Source: Limibacter armeniacum (GTDB taxonomy: Bacteria > Bacteroidota > Bacteroidia > Cytophagales > Flammeovirgaceae). Taken from it: a stretch of DNA of 64,000 nucleotides. This document shows, one piece after another, positions 1 to 9,620 of the stretch. The DNA lies in contig NZ_JBAJNO010000003.1 of NCBI RefSeq assembly GCF_036880985.1, positions 124,001 through 188,000 on the forward strand, given 5' to 3'. The stretch's first letter is position 1, and each line of letters opens with the position of its first letter. The position numbers and the translations under genes were made by a program. The notes under the pieces were generated by a model that did no database searches, was not told the DNA's origin, and worked only from the letters and a program-made list of their open reading frames with translations.

Positions 1-76
1 TAAGTTTCAGGAAAGCAACAGCTACTAACAGGATCAGTACCCCTGCCCCTACTGACATGAATTGTTTCTTCTTCAT
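1..76 (-). CDS. N-terminus of a membrane-anchored or exported protein (partial)
   Basis: The first 25 codons of a minus-strand gene are present. The rest lies beyond the left edge. The ATG is the complement of 74-76. The peptide starts MKKKQFMSVGAG and continues into a strongly hydrophobic stretch (VLILLVAVAFL), which is a signal peptide or N-terminal membrane anchor. Such starts are common in periplasmic adaptor proteins of efflux systems, but 25 residues do not allow a family call. It is divergent from the small gene at 300, with about 220 bp between them. Confidence 0.6.
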   Translation of the reverse strand, partial: MKKKQFMSVGAGVLILLVAVAFLKL

Positions 77-299
77 TTGTGCTTATGTTTTCAAAAAATA
101 TTGATAGAGCGTTTCTGGATATGCCTTCAGGCACGGCTCAAAAGTGGAGATGATTTATATAAACACGAATTGAAAGTGGATGAACCCGAAAAGATAGAGG
201 ATGAAATTGTTTCAGATGCAATACTTAGGCTGTTGAAAAAATAACATTTTTATAGATACCTTCGCACCCAATATTGTTGTCACAAAAAAAGTAAAGAAC

Positions 300-626
300 A
301 TGAAAGTAGAAGATTCATATATCGAGTATGCCAACGGTTTCAGTAAGGATGTTATTACCATGAAAGATATCCAAAAGGCAATTATTGACATTGCTGATAT
401 GGAAGAAAACTATGGTGCCTTTTGGGTTGGTGTGATTGTAGAGGGGTTAGACAACGAGATCACGATGGAGGCACATCAGGACCATATGGTCATAGTCCAA
501 TTTGCAGAAGGCAAAGCCAATGAGTTTACAAAACAGCTAGATAGTGCTCAAGAGGTAGAACAATATTTCACTCTGCTGATGAGTGGAAATATTGAGGAAC
601 TGAAAGAAAAAATGGGATGCATATAA
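300..626 (+). CDS. Small cytoplasmic protein of unknown function
   Basis: A 108-residue acidic protein with no signal peptide or membrane segment. I do not recognise a family with confidence. The pattern of an early helix (TMKDIQKAIIDIADME) followed by beta strands (AFWVGVIVEG, NEITMEAHQDHMVIVQF) and a C-terminal helical tail loosely recalls Imm1-type immunity proteins of Bacteroidota, but no toxin gene is adjacent, so this is only a suggestion. The ATG at 300 is preceded by an AT-rich leader without a Shine-Dalgarno sequence. A strong terminator follows the stop codon, so it is probably transcribed alone. Confidence 0.6.
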   Translation: MKVEDSYIEYANGFSKDVITMKDIQKAIIDIADMEENYGAFWVGVIVEGLDNEITMEAHQDHMVIVQFAEGKANEFTKQLDSAQEVEQYFTLLMSGNIEELKEKMGCI

Positions 627-650
627 ATCAGTTAAACTGATCTAGTTTAA

Positions 651-683
651 AAAGCTGCCTTCTAAAATAAGGCAGCTTTTTTT
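651..683 (+). terminator. Rho-independent terminator of the small gene at 300-626
   Basis: An 11-bp stem (AAAGCTGCCTT at 651-661 with AAGGCAGCTTT at 669-679), a 7-nt loop and a run of T to 683. It lies 25 bp after the stop of the gene at 300-626. Confidence 0.9.
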
Positions 684-850
684 GCTACAACCACAACTAA
701 AACCACACACAACAAACTCTTTATCAATATATTAAAATCACACTTCGGGACATTTTCCTTAAAAGGGTAAGCTACAACGCTAAGTTTTTAATCCATAGTT
801 TGCGTTAATGTATTTCCCCGCCCCTCTAACATTAATGTCACCACTTCATA

Positions 851-881
851 TTGACTTCTCTCACTTTTTTCTATTTATAAA
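851..881 (+). promoter_or_regulatory. Candidate promoter of formate-tetrahydrofolate ligase
   Basis: TTGACT (851-856) and TATAAA (876-881) are 19 bp apart and lie 53 bp before the chosen ATG of the ligase gene. The spacing is long for a classical sigma-70 promoter, and Bacteroidota usually use a TTTG/TAnnTTTG pattern, so this is only a candidate. The rest of 684-933 is AT-rich leader with no other recognisable element. Confidence 0.25.
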
Positions 882-933
882 ACCTGGAAAATTGCATACG
901 CCAATTTTTGACAACGCACACATACCAAAACAT

Positions 934-2598
934 ATGAAAACAGATATCCATATTGCGAGGGAGACTGTCCTTCAACCAATTCAACAGATAGCTGAGAAAG
1001 TCAATATTCCAACTGATGAACTATATCCGTTCGGTAAACATATTGCTAAAGTTCCACACACTTTAGTAGACCTTGAAAAGGTCAAACAATCCAATCTGGT
1101 ACTGGTTACTTCCATCACGCCAACCAAATCAGGAAATGGTAAAACCTTAACTTCCATCGGATTGACGTTGGGGTTAAACAAGATTGGCAAGAATGCCATC
1201 GTAGCCCTTCGGGAACCTTCATTGGGTCCTTGCTTTGGAATGAAAGGCGGCGCTGCTGGTGGTGGTTATGCGCAGGTACTGCCAATGGAAAAAATCAACC
1301 TGCACTTTACAGGAGATTTCCATGCGATCACTTCTGCCCATAATATGATTGCGGCAATGCTGGACAACTACCAGCACCAAAATCGTTTCACGGGCAAAAT
1401 GTTAAAGGAAGTTGTTTGGAAAAGGGTATTGGATGTCAATGACCGAAACTTACGCCAGATTGTAACAGGTGTTGGAGGCAATGCCAATGGAGTCATGGCT
1501 GAATCAGGATTTGATATTACGCCTGCCTCAGAAATCATGGCAATTCTCTGCCTTTCCACAGACCTAGATGATCTGAGGGCTCGTATTGAAAATATCTTGC
1601 TAGGTTATACTGCAGACAATCAAGCGTTCATGGTACAAGATTTAGGCATCGCCGGTGCTATTGTAGCACTGCTGAAAGATGCGCTTGACCCGAACTTGGT
1701 TCAAACCACTGAGAATACGCCTGCTTTTGTACATGGAGGTCCATTTGCCAACATTGCACATGGATGCAATTCCGTTCTTGCAACGCAAATGGCTATGACC
1801 TATGGTGATTATGCGGTAACAGAAGCTGGCTTCGGTGCTGATCTTGGTGCTGAAAAATTCTTTAATATTAAATGCAGAAAAACAGGTATCGTTCCAAAGG
1901 CTACAGTCATTGTGGCAACCTGCCAAGCACTTAAGATGCATGGAGGTGTAGACCTCTCTGCAATTAAAGCTGAAAACCTTGATGGTATATACAAAGGGTT
2001 AGAAAACCTGGAAAAGCATGTTCGTAACCTACTCGCTTTTGGACAGGAAGTCGTCATTGCCTTAAACAAGTTTCCTACCGATACAGAGTCTGAAATGACC
2101 ATTGTCCGAAATTGGGCTAGAGACCGAGGGCTTCGTATCGCTACGCTGAATGCATTTGCTGAAGGCGGTGAAGGTGCTATAGACTTGGCTAAAGTAGTAG
2201 TTGATGCAGTAGAGAATGGTAAAAGTAAGCTGCATTTCAGTTATAAAACTGAGGACAGTCTTGAAGAAAAACTGGAAGCCATTGTCAAACAAATCTACGG
2301 AGGAGAGGGAATCGTACTGGAAGGAAAGGCTCCAACGATGCTGCGTAAGATCAAACGTTTAGGACTGGAGCAACTTCCAGTCTGCATTGCCAAGACGCAG
2401 TATTCTTTCAGCGACAACCCTGCGAACTATGGTGTTGCCCATAACTTCCGCATCACCATAGATGACCTGATCATCAATAAGGGTGCTGGATTTATTGTCG
2501 CCAAGGCTGGTACAATCATGCGTATGCCGGGTTTGCCAAAAGTACCGGCAGCAGAACATATTGATGTAATTAATGGAGAAATTGAGGGGCTTTCCTAA
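934..2598 (+). CDS. fhs: Formate--tetrahydrofolate ligase
   Basis: This enzyme joins formate to tetrahydrofolate using ATP to make 10-formyl-THF in cytoplasmic one-carbon metabolism. The 554-residue product matches the usual family length of about 556. Visible motifs are the nucleotide-binding loop [16 protein letters not shown] near residue 65, the [19 protein letters not shown] signature, the FTGDFHAI segment, and the C-terminal [20 protein letters not shown]. The frame stays open upstream to 808, but that extension (Phe/His/Pro-rich, MYFPAPLTL) is unlike the family, so the ATG at 934 ([10 protein letters not shown]) is taken as the start. It is a single gene with its own terminator. Assignment is firm. 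Confidence 0.97.
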   Translation: MKTDIHIARETVLQPIQQIAEKVNIPTDELYPFGKHIAKVPHTLVDLEKVKQSNLVLVTSITPTKSGNGKTLTSIGLTLGLNKIGKNAIVALREPSLGPCFGMKGGAAGGGYAQVLPMEKINLHFTGDFHAITSAHNMIAAMLDNYQHQNRFTGKMLKEVVWKRVLDVNDRNLRQIVTGVGGNANGVMAESGFDITPASEIMAILCLSTDLDDLRARIENILLGYTADNQAFMVQDLGIAGAIVALLKDALDPNLVQTTENTPAFVHGGPFANIAHGCNSVLATQMAMTYGDYAVTEAGFGADLGAEKFFNIKCRKTGIVPKATVIVATCQALKMHGGVDLSAIKAENLDGIYKGLENLEKHVRNLLAFGQEVVIALNKFPTDTESEMTIVRNWARDRGLRIATLNAFAEGGEGAIDLAKVVVDAVENGKSKLHFSYKTEDSLEEKLEAIVKQIYGGEGIVLEGKAPTMLRKIKRLGLEQLPVCIAKTQYSFSDNPANYGVAHNFRITIDDLIINKGAGFIVAKAGTIMRMPGLPKVPAAEHIDVINGEIEGLS

Positions 2599-2651
2599 CT
2601 GGAAAAGAACTTAATACTTAGGTGTTTTATATTAGTGATTTTTGTTTTGAT

Positions 2652-2684
2652 AAAGCCTTATCCAATCGGATAAGGCTTTTTTTA
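2652..2684. terminator. Bidirectional terminator between fhs and the SGNH esterase gene
   Basis: A 12-bp perfect stem (AAAGCCTTATCC with GGATAAGGCTTT, 2652-2679) with a 4-nt loop and T/A runs on both sides. It lies between two convergent genes. The stop codon of the minus-strand gene is at 2685, immediately beside it. Confidence 0.85.
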
Positions 2685-3224
2685 TCATTCCGTCTCCGCT
2701 ATATTCGCAGAAATAAAGACTTTCAACACACCTGTCCAACATTGGTATCCTTCATCAGTCAGGTGCAAACCATCATCTGTAAATTCGGCTTTCAACCTTC
2801 CTGACTCATCCTTAAAATAAGGGTTCAGGTCAAAATAGGACGCTCTTAACTCCTCTGCCAATTGATGCAGTTTTTGGTTTAAACCATCAATTCGGTCATT
2901 TGGACGAGGCTCGTTATCTCTTGTCGGGAAAAGAGAAATAAACACAAACTTTCCCTTCTTTGTATGTCTTCTTACCTTATCATAGATATGGGAAATCCAT
3001 TCCAGAATCTCATCATCATGGCGGTACCTAGCCAAGTCATTGGTGCCTATACATAGAAAAATATAGTCATAGGGAATATCATTGAACCATGAACCATTAA
3101 TCCTTCCAGCGCACTCATGGGTACTGTCACCAGAGACACCCTGATTATTGACATCCCAGTTCAAAAGCAGCTTTCCTGTATCAAACCCATCGGTGATCGA
3201 GTCACCCAACATCAGTATTTTCAT
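2685..3224 (-). CDS. SGNH/GDSL-family hydrolase
   Basis: A 179-residue protein of the SGNH esterase/lipase superfamily. All four blocks are visible: GDSITDG at residues 7-13 (nucleophile Ser9), the Gly block NQGVSGDS near residue 32, the Asn block IGTNDL near residue 60, and the catalytic Asp/His pair in DGLHLTDEGY near residue 155. There is no signal peptide, so it is probably cytoplasmic. The substrate cannot be told. Relatives include acyl-CoA thioesterase/lysophospholipase TesA-like and carbohydrate esterases. It converges on fhs. Confidence 0.9.
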   Translation of the reverse strand: MKILMLGDSITDGFDTGKLLLNWDVNNQGVSGDSTHECAGRINGSWFNDIPYDYIFLCIGTNDLARYRHDDEILEWISHIYDKVRRHTKKGKFVFISLFPTRDNEPRPNDRIDGLNQKLHQLAEELRASYFDLNPYFKDESGRLKAEFTDDGLHLTDEGYQCWTGVLKVFISANIAETE

Positions 3225-3368
3225 TTTGATAAAGTGTATTGGTTATCGGTCTTTCTTTTAATTACAAGATCAAGATAATGCATCTGTGTACTGTTTTCCT
3301 AACCGTTTTTTAGTCTTAAGATATCTCAAAAATTTATTTACAAAATTTCATTTTATGCTTCTATTTTA

Positions 3369-3432
3369 ATTCAATTGTTAATAAATTGAATGAGTAATCA
3401 TTTAATAATCAAATGATTAATATTCATTTATT
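3369..3432. repeat. Cluster of nested AT-rich palindromes before the lipoprotein subtilase
   Basis: Two inverted repeats lie back to back upstream of the ATG at 3444. The first is ATTCAATT (3369-3376) with AATTGAAT about 7 nt later. The second is TAATCATTT (3395-3403) with AAATGATTA (3411-3419). A further AATGA/TCATT pair encloses the second one. They may be operator sites or a leader hairpin. No regulator is identified. Confidence 0.5.
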
Positions 3433-3443
3433 AAACCAAAACC

Positions 3444-4991
3444 ATGAACTACACACAACCCAAACTATGGGTAGCAATCTTGCTAACCATTGGATTTTTG
3501 TCTGCATGTACTGACCAAGACGAAATCCTGCAAGAACCAATTCAAGAAGTCCAAGAACAACTGATGACCCGACAGGAAATCGACAAAGCCATCATCAACA
3601 GCCTCCAAACCTCCGACGAATTCAACTGGAACCAAGCCTCTGACAGAATGCTCTGGAGTGCCCTGCTACAAGGGGACAGTATCCTGACGATAGGCTACAA
3701 ACCAACTGATGAAAGTGACATCTCCAAAAGAATGGCTAACATTGACATCAGTCAGGACCAATGGAAAGCCACCAAAAATGAGGTATTGACTGAAATCGTT
3801 GACCTGATCAATGCCAAAAATGGAAGTAACCTCAGAGTGGGTAACTTGTCGTATTTTGCACATGACGTACTCCCATTTTTTGAAATCAAGGTGACAGATA
3901 TTGAGGTGATCTCAAAAATCCGAAGCCGTGAAGATGTACGCTATGCCGAACCACTTGGCTATGAGGTGGATTTCGGAAGAGGGAACACCAATGTCAGAAC
4001 TACCAGCGACTCCGGTTGTGACAGTAACTATGCCGGCACATTGCCATCTTCTGACTACCATGTGGTCACACCAAATGCTAAGGTATCATGGAACTATGCC
4101 TATATGAATATCGAGCAGGCATGGAACTACAGTACAGGCGACAATATCGGTGTCGGACTGATTGACACTGGTATATCCCCTAACCAGAACAACCTGAATG
4201 GGGCTTTCAGCTCAGGACTGTCCACTAACCGTTTTATACAAAAATACGGCACCTATGTGAACTCCATCTGGTGGTGGGGCGAACTGGATGGTCCAGATGA
4301 CCAGTGCGGTCACGGTACAGCAATGGCGGGTACCATAGCGGCTCCACGAGGCAGTGTAGGTGCTTCGGTTGGTGTTGCCTATAATGCCAACCTAGTAGCC
4401 TACCGTGGCACAGGTGATGTAGTCATCAATGCCAGCAATGAAAAAACAGGTGTAGCGGATGCCTTGGTAGGAATTGGCAACAGAAGTGATGTAAGAATCA
4501 TCAGTATGTCGATTGGTGATGTATTCAGCAACTCAAAGGTAGCTGATGCCATCCGTTATGCTTATGGCAAAGGAAAACTGATCTTTGCAGCAGCAGGTAC
4601 TTCCACCAACTTTACCAACTGGTACGGTGTTATCTTCCCTGCAACCATGTCAGAGACCGTAGCCGTAACAGGTATCAAGGAAGGTAGCTACAACAAATGT
4701 GATGTTTGCCACTCCGGCAGCAAGGTAGACTTTACCATTGTGATGGAGCGTGCTGGCAGCAATACCAAACCTTTGACGCTTGCCATGAGTGGCAATGCAC
4801 CATCCACAGTAGGAGGCTCTTCGGTAGCAACTGCTACAGCAGCAGGTATCGCAGCCTTGGTATGGGCTAAAAACCCAAGCTGGACAAGGGATCAGGTACT
4901 AAACAAGCTGAAACAGACAGCTGACCTTTACCCTAACAAAAGTAGCGAATATGGGTGGGGAACCTTGAATGCATTGGCAGCAGTGCAGTAA
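3444..4991 (+). CDS. S8-family (subtilisin-like) serine peptidase, lipoprotein
   Basis: A 515-residue protease. The N-terminus has a signal peptide with lipobox LSAC (Cys22), so it is probably membrane-anchored on the outer side. Residues 40-175 look like an inhibitor/propeptide region. The catalytic domain follows with Asp241 (LIDTGI), His290 (CGHGTAMAGT) and Ser460 (GGSSVATATAAG). The position that normally holds the oxyanion-hole Asn (AAGN) reads AAGT (Thr386), which is unusual. CDVCHSGSK near 419-427 may form a disulfide or metal site. There is no T9SS tail. The gene stands alone between a palindrome-rich leader and a terminator. Confidence 0.92.
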   Translation: MNYTQPKLWVAILLTIGFLSACTDQDEILQEPIQEVQEQLMTRQEIDKAIINSLQTSDEFNWNQASDRMLWSALLQGDSILTIGYKPTDESDISKRMANIDISQDQWKATKNEVLTEIVDLINAKNGSNLRVGNLSYFAHDVLPFFEIKVTDIEVISKIRSREDVRYAEPLGYEVDFGRGNTNVRTTSDSGCDSNYAGTLPSSDYHVVTPNAKVSWNYAYMNIEQAWNYSTGDNIGVGLIDTGISPNQNNLNGAFSSGLSTNRFIQKYGTYVNSIWWWGELDGPDDQCGHGTAMAGTIAAPRGSVGASVGVAYNANLVAYRGTGDVVINASNEKTGVADALVGIGNRSDVRIISMSIGDVFSNSKVADAIRYAYGKGKLIFAAAGTSTNFTNWYGVIFPATMSETVAVTGIKEGSYNKCDVCHSGSKVDFTIVMERAGSNTKPLTLAMSGNAPSTVGGSSVATATAAGIAALVWAKNPSWTRDQVLNKLKQTADLYPNKSSEYGWGTLNALAAVQ

Positions 4992-5009
4992 AACTCATTT
5001 TTAAATACA

Positions 5010-5053
5010 AAGCCCTTCCTATCCTTATTCTGGATTGGAGGGGTTTATTTTTA
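5010..5053. terminator. Terminator between convergent genes
   Basis: A long hairpin (5010-5046) has arms AAGCCCTTCC(T)ATCC and GGAT(T)GGAGGGGTTT, which pair with two G-U pairs and one T-T mismatch. A T-rich run to 5053 follows in the plus direction. It serves the subtilase gene. Confidence 0.75.
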
Positions 5054-5091
5054 TCAATACCCTAATGATTCACAAAGTTGCACAATACATA

Positions 5092-6156
5092 TTAAAGTCT
5101 AAGCTTATACATGCTCCCTCCACCATCATTAACATATAGCTCTCCATTGATTATTAAAGGATTTCCTATACCATAATCAAAATTCTCTTCTAAGAAGATA
5201 TTGCCATCTTGATCAACACCTATGAATTTCCTAGAAAAAGTCCCATAGAATATTCCATCTTTATAATTAATCAGTTCCGTACTAGGTGAGTAATCTTTTC
5301 CAGATGTGTTCCATAAAACTTCACCCGTGTTTTTGTTTAAACAGGTAATGCCTTTTTCATATGAGGGAACAAAAATTTTATCCCCTACAACTAAAGGTTT
5401 ATAATGTGCTTGCGGACGCAGAGGGGTTTCCCAATTTACTTTACCATCATTTACACTCAGTGATCGGATCATTCCTTTTTTATAGATAGAATCATAACAG
5501 ACAAATATATTTTGACTATCTAAGACTGCTTTACTACCAAAATAACCTGTGTGAGCAGTTTTCCAGATAATACCTCCATTTCGGGGATCGATTGCAGCAG
5601 TGTACTTATTTGATTTATCAGAGAAATCCATGTCACTAGCTATCAGTAATGACGATTGAATAACAGGCTTAGACGATGACATCTGTCTATATTCAGGTTT
5701 TGTTTGCCATACTATCCTACCATCATTCTGATCGAAAGCATATATCCCTTGCCCCCTAACGGATCCAAAAATCAAAGAATCTTGATGGCATAAGGTCTGT
5801 CCTATCTTATCCCCAATTTTATTAAACCATCCAATATCACCATCCAAGTTGAAACACGTGATTTTATCAAATCCTCCCACAAAAATATGATCATAAATTA
5901 TTAATGGCTGTTGATTATCATAACTAGTACTGTTATCATTTTCCCAAATCACTTTTCCATCTTCAAAATTTATTTTAATTATCTTATTACGTGTCAAACC
6001 ATAGAGGTAGTTTTCTTTATATATCAATGATGTTGCATTCCATTTTATATTGTCGATTTTCCAGACTAATGTCAGGTGCTCCATCTCTTTGTCATCATGC
6101 TTTGAAAGACAAGAATTAACAAATAATAAAGTCAATAATATTATTATGAATTTCAT
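5092..6156 (-). CDS. PQQ-like beta-propeller lipoprotein
   Basis: A 354-residue protein made of repeated beta-propeller blades of the PQQ/outer-membrane-assembly (BamB-like) type. The recurring blade motif is visible as DGKVIWEN, DGDIGWFN, DGRIVWQT, NGGIIWKT, DGKVNWET and TGEVLWNT. The start (MKFIIILLTLLFVNSC) is a signal peptide ending in a probable lipobox (VNSC, Cys16). The function is unknown. Such propellers act as scaffolds or ligand binders, and no enzyme residues are evident. An IS element begins only 53 bp upstream of the ATG and separates the gene from its former upstream neighbour, so its promoter or operon reading may be altered. Confidence 0.85.
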   Translation of the reverse strand: MKFIIILLTLLFVNSCLSKHDDKEMEHLTLVWKIDNIKWNATSLIYKENYLYGLTRNKIIKINFEDGKVIWENDNSTSYDNQQPLIIYDHIFVGGFDKITCFNLDGDIGWFNKIGDKIGQTLCHQDSLIFGSVRGQGIYAFDQNDGRIVWQTKPEYRQMSSSKPVIQSSLLIASDMDFSDKSNKYTAAIDPRNGGIIWKTAHTGYFGSKAVLDSQNIFVCYDSIYKKGMIRSLSVNDGKVNWETPLRPQAHYKPLVVGDKIFVPSYEKGITCLNKNTGEVLWNTSGKDYSPSTELINYKDGIFYGTFSRKFIGVDQDGNIFLEENFDYGIGNPLIINGELYVNDGGGSMYKLRL

Positions 6157-6208
6157 AATATTCTATTTGCAATTAGTCAAATAAAACAATATCAATGTGC
6201 AAACACTT

Positions 6209-7487
6209 CACTCTACGGTACACTTTTTTATAACCAACTAAAAACCAGTTTTTCAGATGGTGTTTTGGGACTAATTCCCCTCCAAAACTTCTTCCAAAGT
6301 CCTTTGATCTCATTACCTACTTGGCGGGATCTCGTACAGAAATGTTCCTGCAACAGATCTTTTCCCTTTCTGAAATAGCTGTTCTCCCTGTAACCGTGGT
6401 TCTTTACTTTTATGTTTTGTACTTTTTCATGGAAAGCCACGCCAAATAAGTGACAAACAGCAAAGGCCATACACACCACAGCAAAAAGTCTTTCAAGCCG
6501 ATCCAATTTGGTCAGGTGAGTGGCTTCCAGGTTGAATCCCCGCCCTTTGAGCGACTGGAAGAACACCTCGATGCTCCACCGTTTTCTATAGCTTGACAGC
6601 AAGCCTCTTTTCATCAGGTTTGAGACTACGATCAGGTAGTCCTTTCGCCCGTTTTTATCCTTGGTCATCTGCATGGAAAGAGTCAGGTCCATTCCATAGA
6701 TCGTCGCTCTTCGGTCAGTACAGCGAAAGCCTTCTTTGCTCCATACCTCTCCTGTTTTCTCCACACCATCGATGCTGATTTTGTGGTGTGATGGAATCCG
6801 AACGCAGAAGACAATCCCTTGCATGGTCATAAACCGAAGCCACTTTTTGCCGATAAACTCCCGGTCTGCAATCACTTTCCCGATCCGCTCGGGAGGTACA
6901 ATCTGAAGCACTTCCTTCAGCAAATCAATACGCTCCTGCTGGTGGCTGTTTCCTTTTTTGTCCAGTAGCCGAAAAGCCAGTGGGAAACCCACGCCATGAC
7001 TGTAGGCTGTCACGGCCAGAATATTCACTGCCTGCTTTCTGGACTGCCAGTTGGTTCGGTCAATGCAGAGGGTGATCTTTCCGGATGGCAGGCAGGAAAA
7101 CAACCATGCCATCAGGGCCTGATAATTGAACACAGCTCCTGACATAAAGCGTTTGACTTGCTTGGTCCGAGAAGCTTTTTGCGCCTTGGATGGCAAGTTT
7201 TTGGCTATCTGATGAAATTGCACATTTTCATCTTCCACCAAGGCCGTAATTAGCTTGGCTAGTACCTGTTTGCTTGGTTTGCCTTTGACGATTTGGAAAC
7301 CGCAGAGGATTTCAAGTATATTTGCAGTCAACATAAAGGTAAAGGTCTGGCTTGTGGTTTTGGCGAACGGCAAAGTTAGACCTTTGCTTTTTCTTGCCCC
7401 AATCAGCCCTTAAATAACCTGCAAATATCCTGTAATCCAGCATTACACCCTTAATTCACTTTGTTATTAAAACTGTACCGTAGAGTG
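6209..7487 (-). mobile_element. IS4-family insertion sequence, copy 1 (1279 bp)
   Basis: A complete insertion sequence with its transposase on the minus strand. The ends are inverted repeats beginning CACTCTACGGTACA at both termini. It is flanked by a perfect 9-bp target duplication, CAAACACTT, at 6200-6208 and 7488-7496. It sits in the roughly 60-bp gap between the DUF3592-like gene (7506-8174) and the PQQ propeller gene (5092-6156), both minus strand. Length and ends match copy 2 (9621-10899) exactly, with only scattered substitutions. Intact target duplications indicate a direct insertion without later rearrangement. Confidence 0.95.
6228..7334 (-). CDS. IS4-family transposase (copy 1)
   Basis: A DDE transposase that moves the surrounding insertion sequence. 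The first catalytic Asp is in CIDRTNW, the second in VIADREF, and the IS4 signature Y-x2-R-x3-E-x6-K is complete in YRKRWSIEVFFQSLK. The ATG at 7334 gives 368 residues. The same frame is open from a TTG at 7373 (381 residues), which could also be used. The frame is intact. It differs from copy 2 at about four residues (for example KIS versus KIN and MKRG versus MKSG), all outside the catalytic motifs, so both copies could be active. Confidence 0.93.
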   Translation of the reverse strand: MLTANILEILCGFQIVKGKPSKQVLAKLITALVEDENVQFHQIAKNLPSKAQKASRTKQVKRFMSGAVFNYQALMAWLFSCLPSGKITLCIDRTNWQSRKQAVNILAVTAYSHGVGFPLAFRLLDKKGNSHQQERIDLLKEVLQIVPPERIGKVIADREFIGKKWLRFMTMQGIVFCVRIPSHHKISIDGVEKTGEVWSKEGFRCTDRRATIYGMDLTLSMQMTKDKNGRKDYLIVVSNLMKRGLLSSYRKRWSIEVFFQSLKGRGFNLEATHLTKLDRLERLFAVVCMAFAVCHLFGVAFHEKVQNIKVKNHGYRENSYFRKGKDLLQEHFCTRSRQVGNEIKGLWKKFWRGISPKTPSEKLVFSWL

Positions 7488-7505
7488 CAAACACTTATTT
7501 AACCT

Positions 7506-8174
7506 CTAAATTAGAAATAACAGTCTAACTATTACGATTACTGTCAGTAACGGAACAAGTATCTCTAACAAATTCTTGTTTCCATAATTATTAATTTTGA
7601 CAACTCTTGGGAATCTTTCTCCCACATATAAGTCTACCTGATCGCCAACTTTTCCCCAATCAGAAGGGGAACCATCTGGAGCGTATTCATACCTATAAGC
7701 TTTGTCCTCGACAACATATCTTACATTTAGATACAAAGTTTGGTCTTCCCCTGAGTTTTTATACCTCTTACTGTGGACAACTCCTTTTATTTTGACACAA
7801 TCATCTATATAATTCTTCTCTTTCTTTAACTGAAAGGAATAATATGGCACACTTAATAATAGAGTCAACACATATAGACATATCAAAAATGGAACAGCAG
7901 GAATAATTAAGATTCCGTTACCTTTAAAAATAAGAAAGAGTATATCCAAAATTATAGTGACAGTAGCTAAGGATCTAAAATAATTATCTAAAAACTTACA
8001 AGTCTTTATTCGAAAAATTGAATGATAACTATTCAAGTTGAAAAAGTAGGGATTTGACAACAAGAAATACTTCTCCTTACCGCTTAAATTTTCAAACACA
8101 TATCGATACCCTTTAGAACGTTTAAATTGGATATCAACTAATTGAAAGTCAACTTTAAAAAAATCTATTGTCAT
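7506..8174 (-). CDS. Membrane protein with DUF3592-like domain
   Basis: A 222-residue protein. Two hydrophobic segments span about residues 70-120, followed by a soluble beta domain (about 125-195) with the DUF3592 pattern: KGVVHSKRY, then LNVRYVVEDKAYRYEY, then GDQVDLYVGERFPRVVKI. A C-terminal hydrophobic helix ends the protein. The role of DUF3592 proteins is unknown. It lies between IS copy 1 and the interrupted barrel gene and was probably co-transcribed with them. A decayed duplicate of its first 45 bp or so is found at 13121-13165. Confidence 0.7.
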   Translation of the reverse strand: MTIDFFKVDFQLVDIQFKRSKGYRYVFENLSGKEKYFLLSNPYFFNLNSYHSIFRIKTCKFLDNYFRSLATVTIILDILFLIFKGNGILIIPAVPFLICLYVLTLLLSVPYYSFQLKKEKNYIDDCVKIKGVVHSKRYKNSGEDQTLYLNVRYVVEDKAYRYEYAPDGSPSDWGKVGDQVDLYVGERFPRVVKINNYGNKNLLEILVPLLTVIVIVRLLFLI

Positions 8175-8201
8175 TATTTCTAAATTTTTATAAGTACAAA
8201 C

Positions 8202-9620
8202 TTATAATTTAAATCTTACCGTTACCATCAATTGACGAGGTCGAAGAAGGTAATAGGTTTGCTGACTAAAATATGGGTCAAAATTCGCTTGTGTGTAATT
8301 TCTGTTGTTCAACAAATTTTGTGCAGTAAAACGCACAAATGTTTTTTGATTAAACTTGTATTGATAAGAAAAATCAAGATATAAGAATTCATCCTCAATA
8401 AAAGTATGTTCTATCCATTTGTTATGCCATTTGAATTGGTGCTTTTTCTTATTAAACTCAATATCAACTCCCCATATTTTTTGGTTCCAGTCAGCTGGTT
8501 CTAACTCTTCTAAAGAGTTTTTAGTGTAGTTACTATTATAGTAGGTAGTAAATATGAGTTCTTTAACAATAGGAAAATCAATCATCCCTTCCCATGCTAA
8601 TGACGTTGTTGTATTTTGATTAGTCGTTTCGTTGACAATAACGTTCTCATTGGATGTATTCATCGTGACCTTACTTCTAACATTAGTCACTAAGTCTAGG
8701 ATAAACCAATGAAAATTTCCTGATACCAAATGACTTGTGCCTTTGTTGTTATTGAAATTTGAAGTTTTAATGAGGGCAACTCCATCCTCATTAATATCAT
8801 ATTGATTGATCCAATCTTTTGAATTACTATTAAACCTATATTGAGCTTTGGCACTTAATGCAGATGACGGATTATCATATGCCAATGTTGAACTGAAAGC
8901 GTATGACTGAGTTGATAAGATGGATAAAGGTAATTGATGCGCCGTTCTGAAATCCTTAATAATTATGCCACTGTACATTTGTGGCAGCTCTGAGAAATTA
9001 TTCTGAAAAGTATATGAGTTGTCGAGAGTAAAATTTCTGTATTTATATCGAATATGTGTAGAGGGCTCGAAGACAAATTGATTAACTTGATCCGTTGATT
9101 TTAGCACTAAGTCATTTAGTGTACGAGATTGAAAAGATATATGGGGCGTAAAATAAAAAGACAAACCATTTTTCTCATAACGAAAATTGGGTGATATTTT
9201 TGGAATCCAGTGCGTGTAACTGAGGTCATTGCTTGCCTCCTCTTGATTATTTTCAATGTTGTCTTGAGGATAGGAGAAGAGTGTTTTGTATTGATAATTG
9301 AAGCTGAATTTCGTATCCAAGGTATATGCATGCCATTTTTTAATGATACTGGTTCCAATATAGCCCTTCAACTGCTGCTGTAATGTGTTTTGCACTACTC
9401 TTTCATATTCAGCTTGCAATTTTGCTAATGGACCTCCGGTGAAGCTCAATTGTTCTGGCGTTCTTGTATACTCTAAAAAGGAGTTGAGTTGATAATAAGA
9501 CTCCTTTATTTTGATCACTTGAGAAAGCTTATTCCCTATACTAAAAAAAGTTTGTTGCACCTTTTGTGGGATAAATTCATCGTTTTGATAGAAATCAGAA
9601 AGTCCTTGATTGTCTTTGAC
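8202..9620 (-). pseudogene. TonB-type outer-membrane barrel, C-terminal part (split by IS)
   Basis: This is the C-terminal half (about 473 codons) of a TonB-dependent-receptor-like outer-membrane protein. It consists of beta-barrel strands with alternating aromatic residues, a near-terminal block FVRFTAQNLLNNRNY, and a last strand ending RQLMVTVRFKL, as barrels require. The half begins with the target-duplication codons V-K-D followed by NQGLSDFYQ. Joined to the other half at 10900-12099 through that VKD, it restores one open frame of about 872 codons, so the gene was intact before insertion. An artificial start inside the IS end (TTG at 9647) keeps this half open, but it would lack a signal peptide and could not be exported. 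Confidence 0.92.

Noticed and set aside
62-244. Small plus-strand frame of 60 codons
   Set aside because: It has only a TTG start, overlaps the start of the minus-strand gene at 1-76, and its first half is low-complexity. The C-terminal half looks somewhat protein-like and could be a gene remnant, but support is too weak.
808-933. N-terminal extension of the formate-tetrahydrofolate ligase
   Set aside because: The extra 42 residues do not resemble the family, and the start at 934 gives the normal length.
2622-2804. Short plus-strand frame over the fhs terminator
   Set aside because: It covers the terminator hairpin and runs antisense into the SGNH esterase gene. No protein features.
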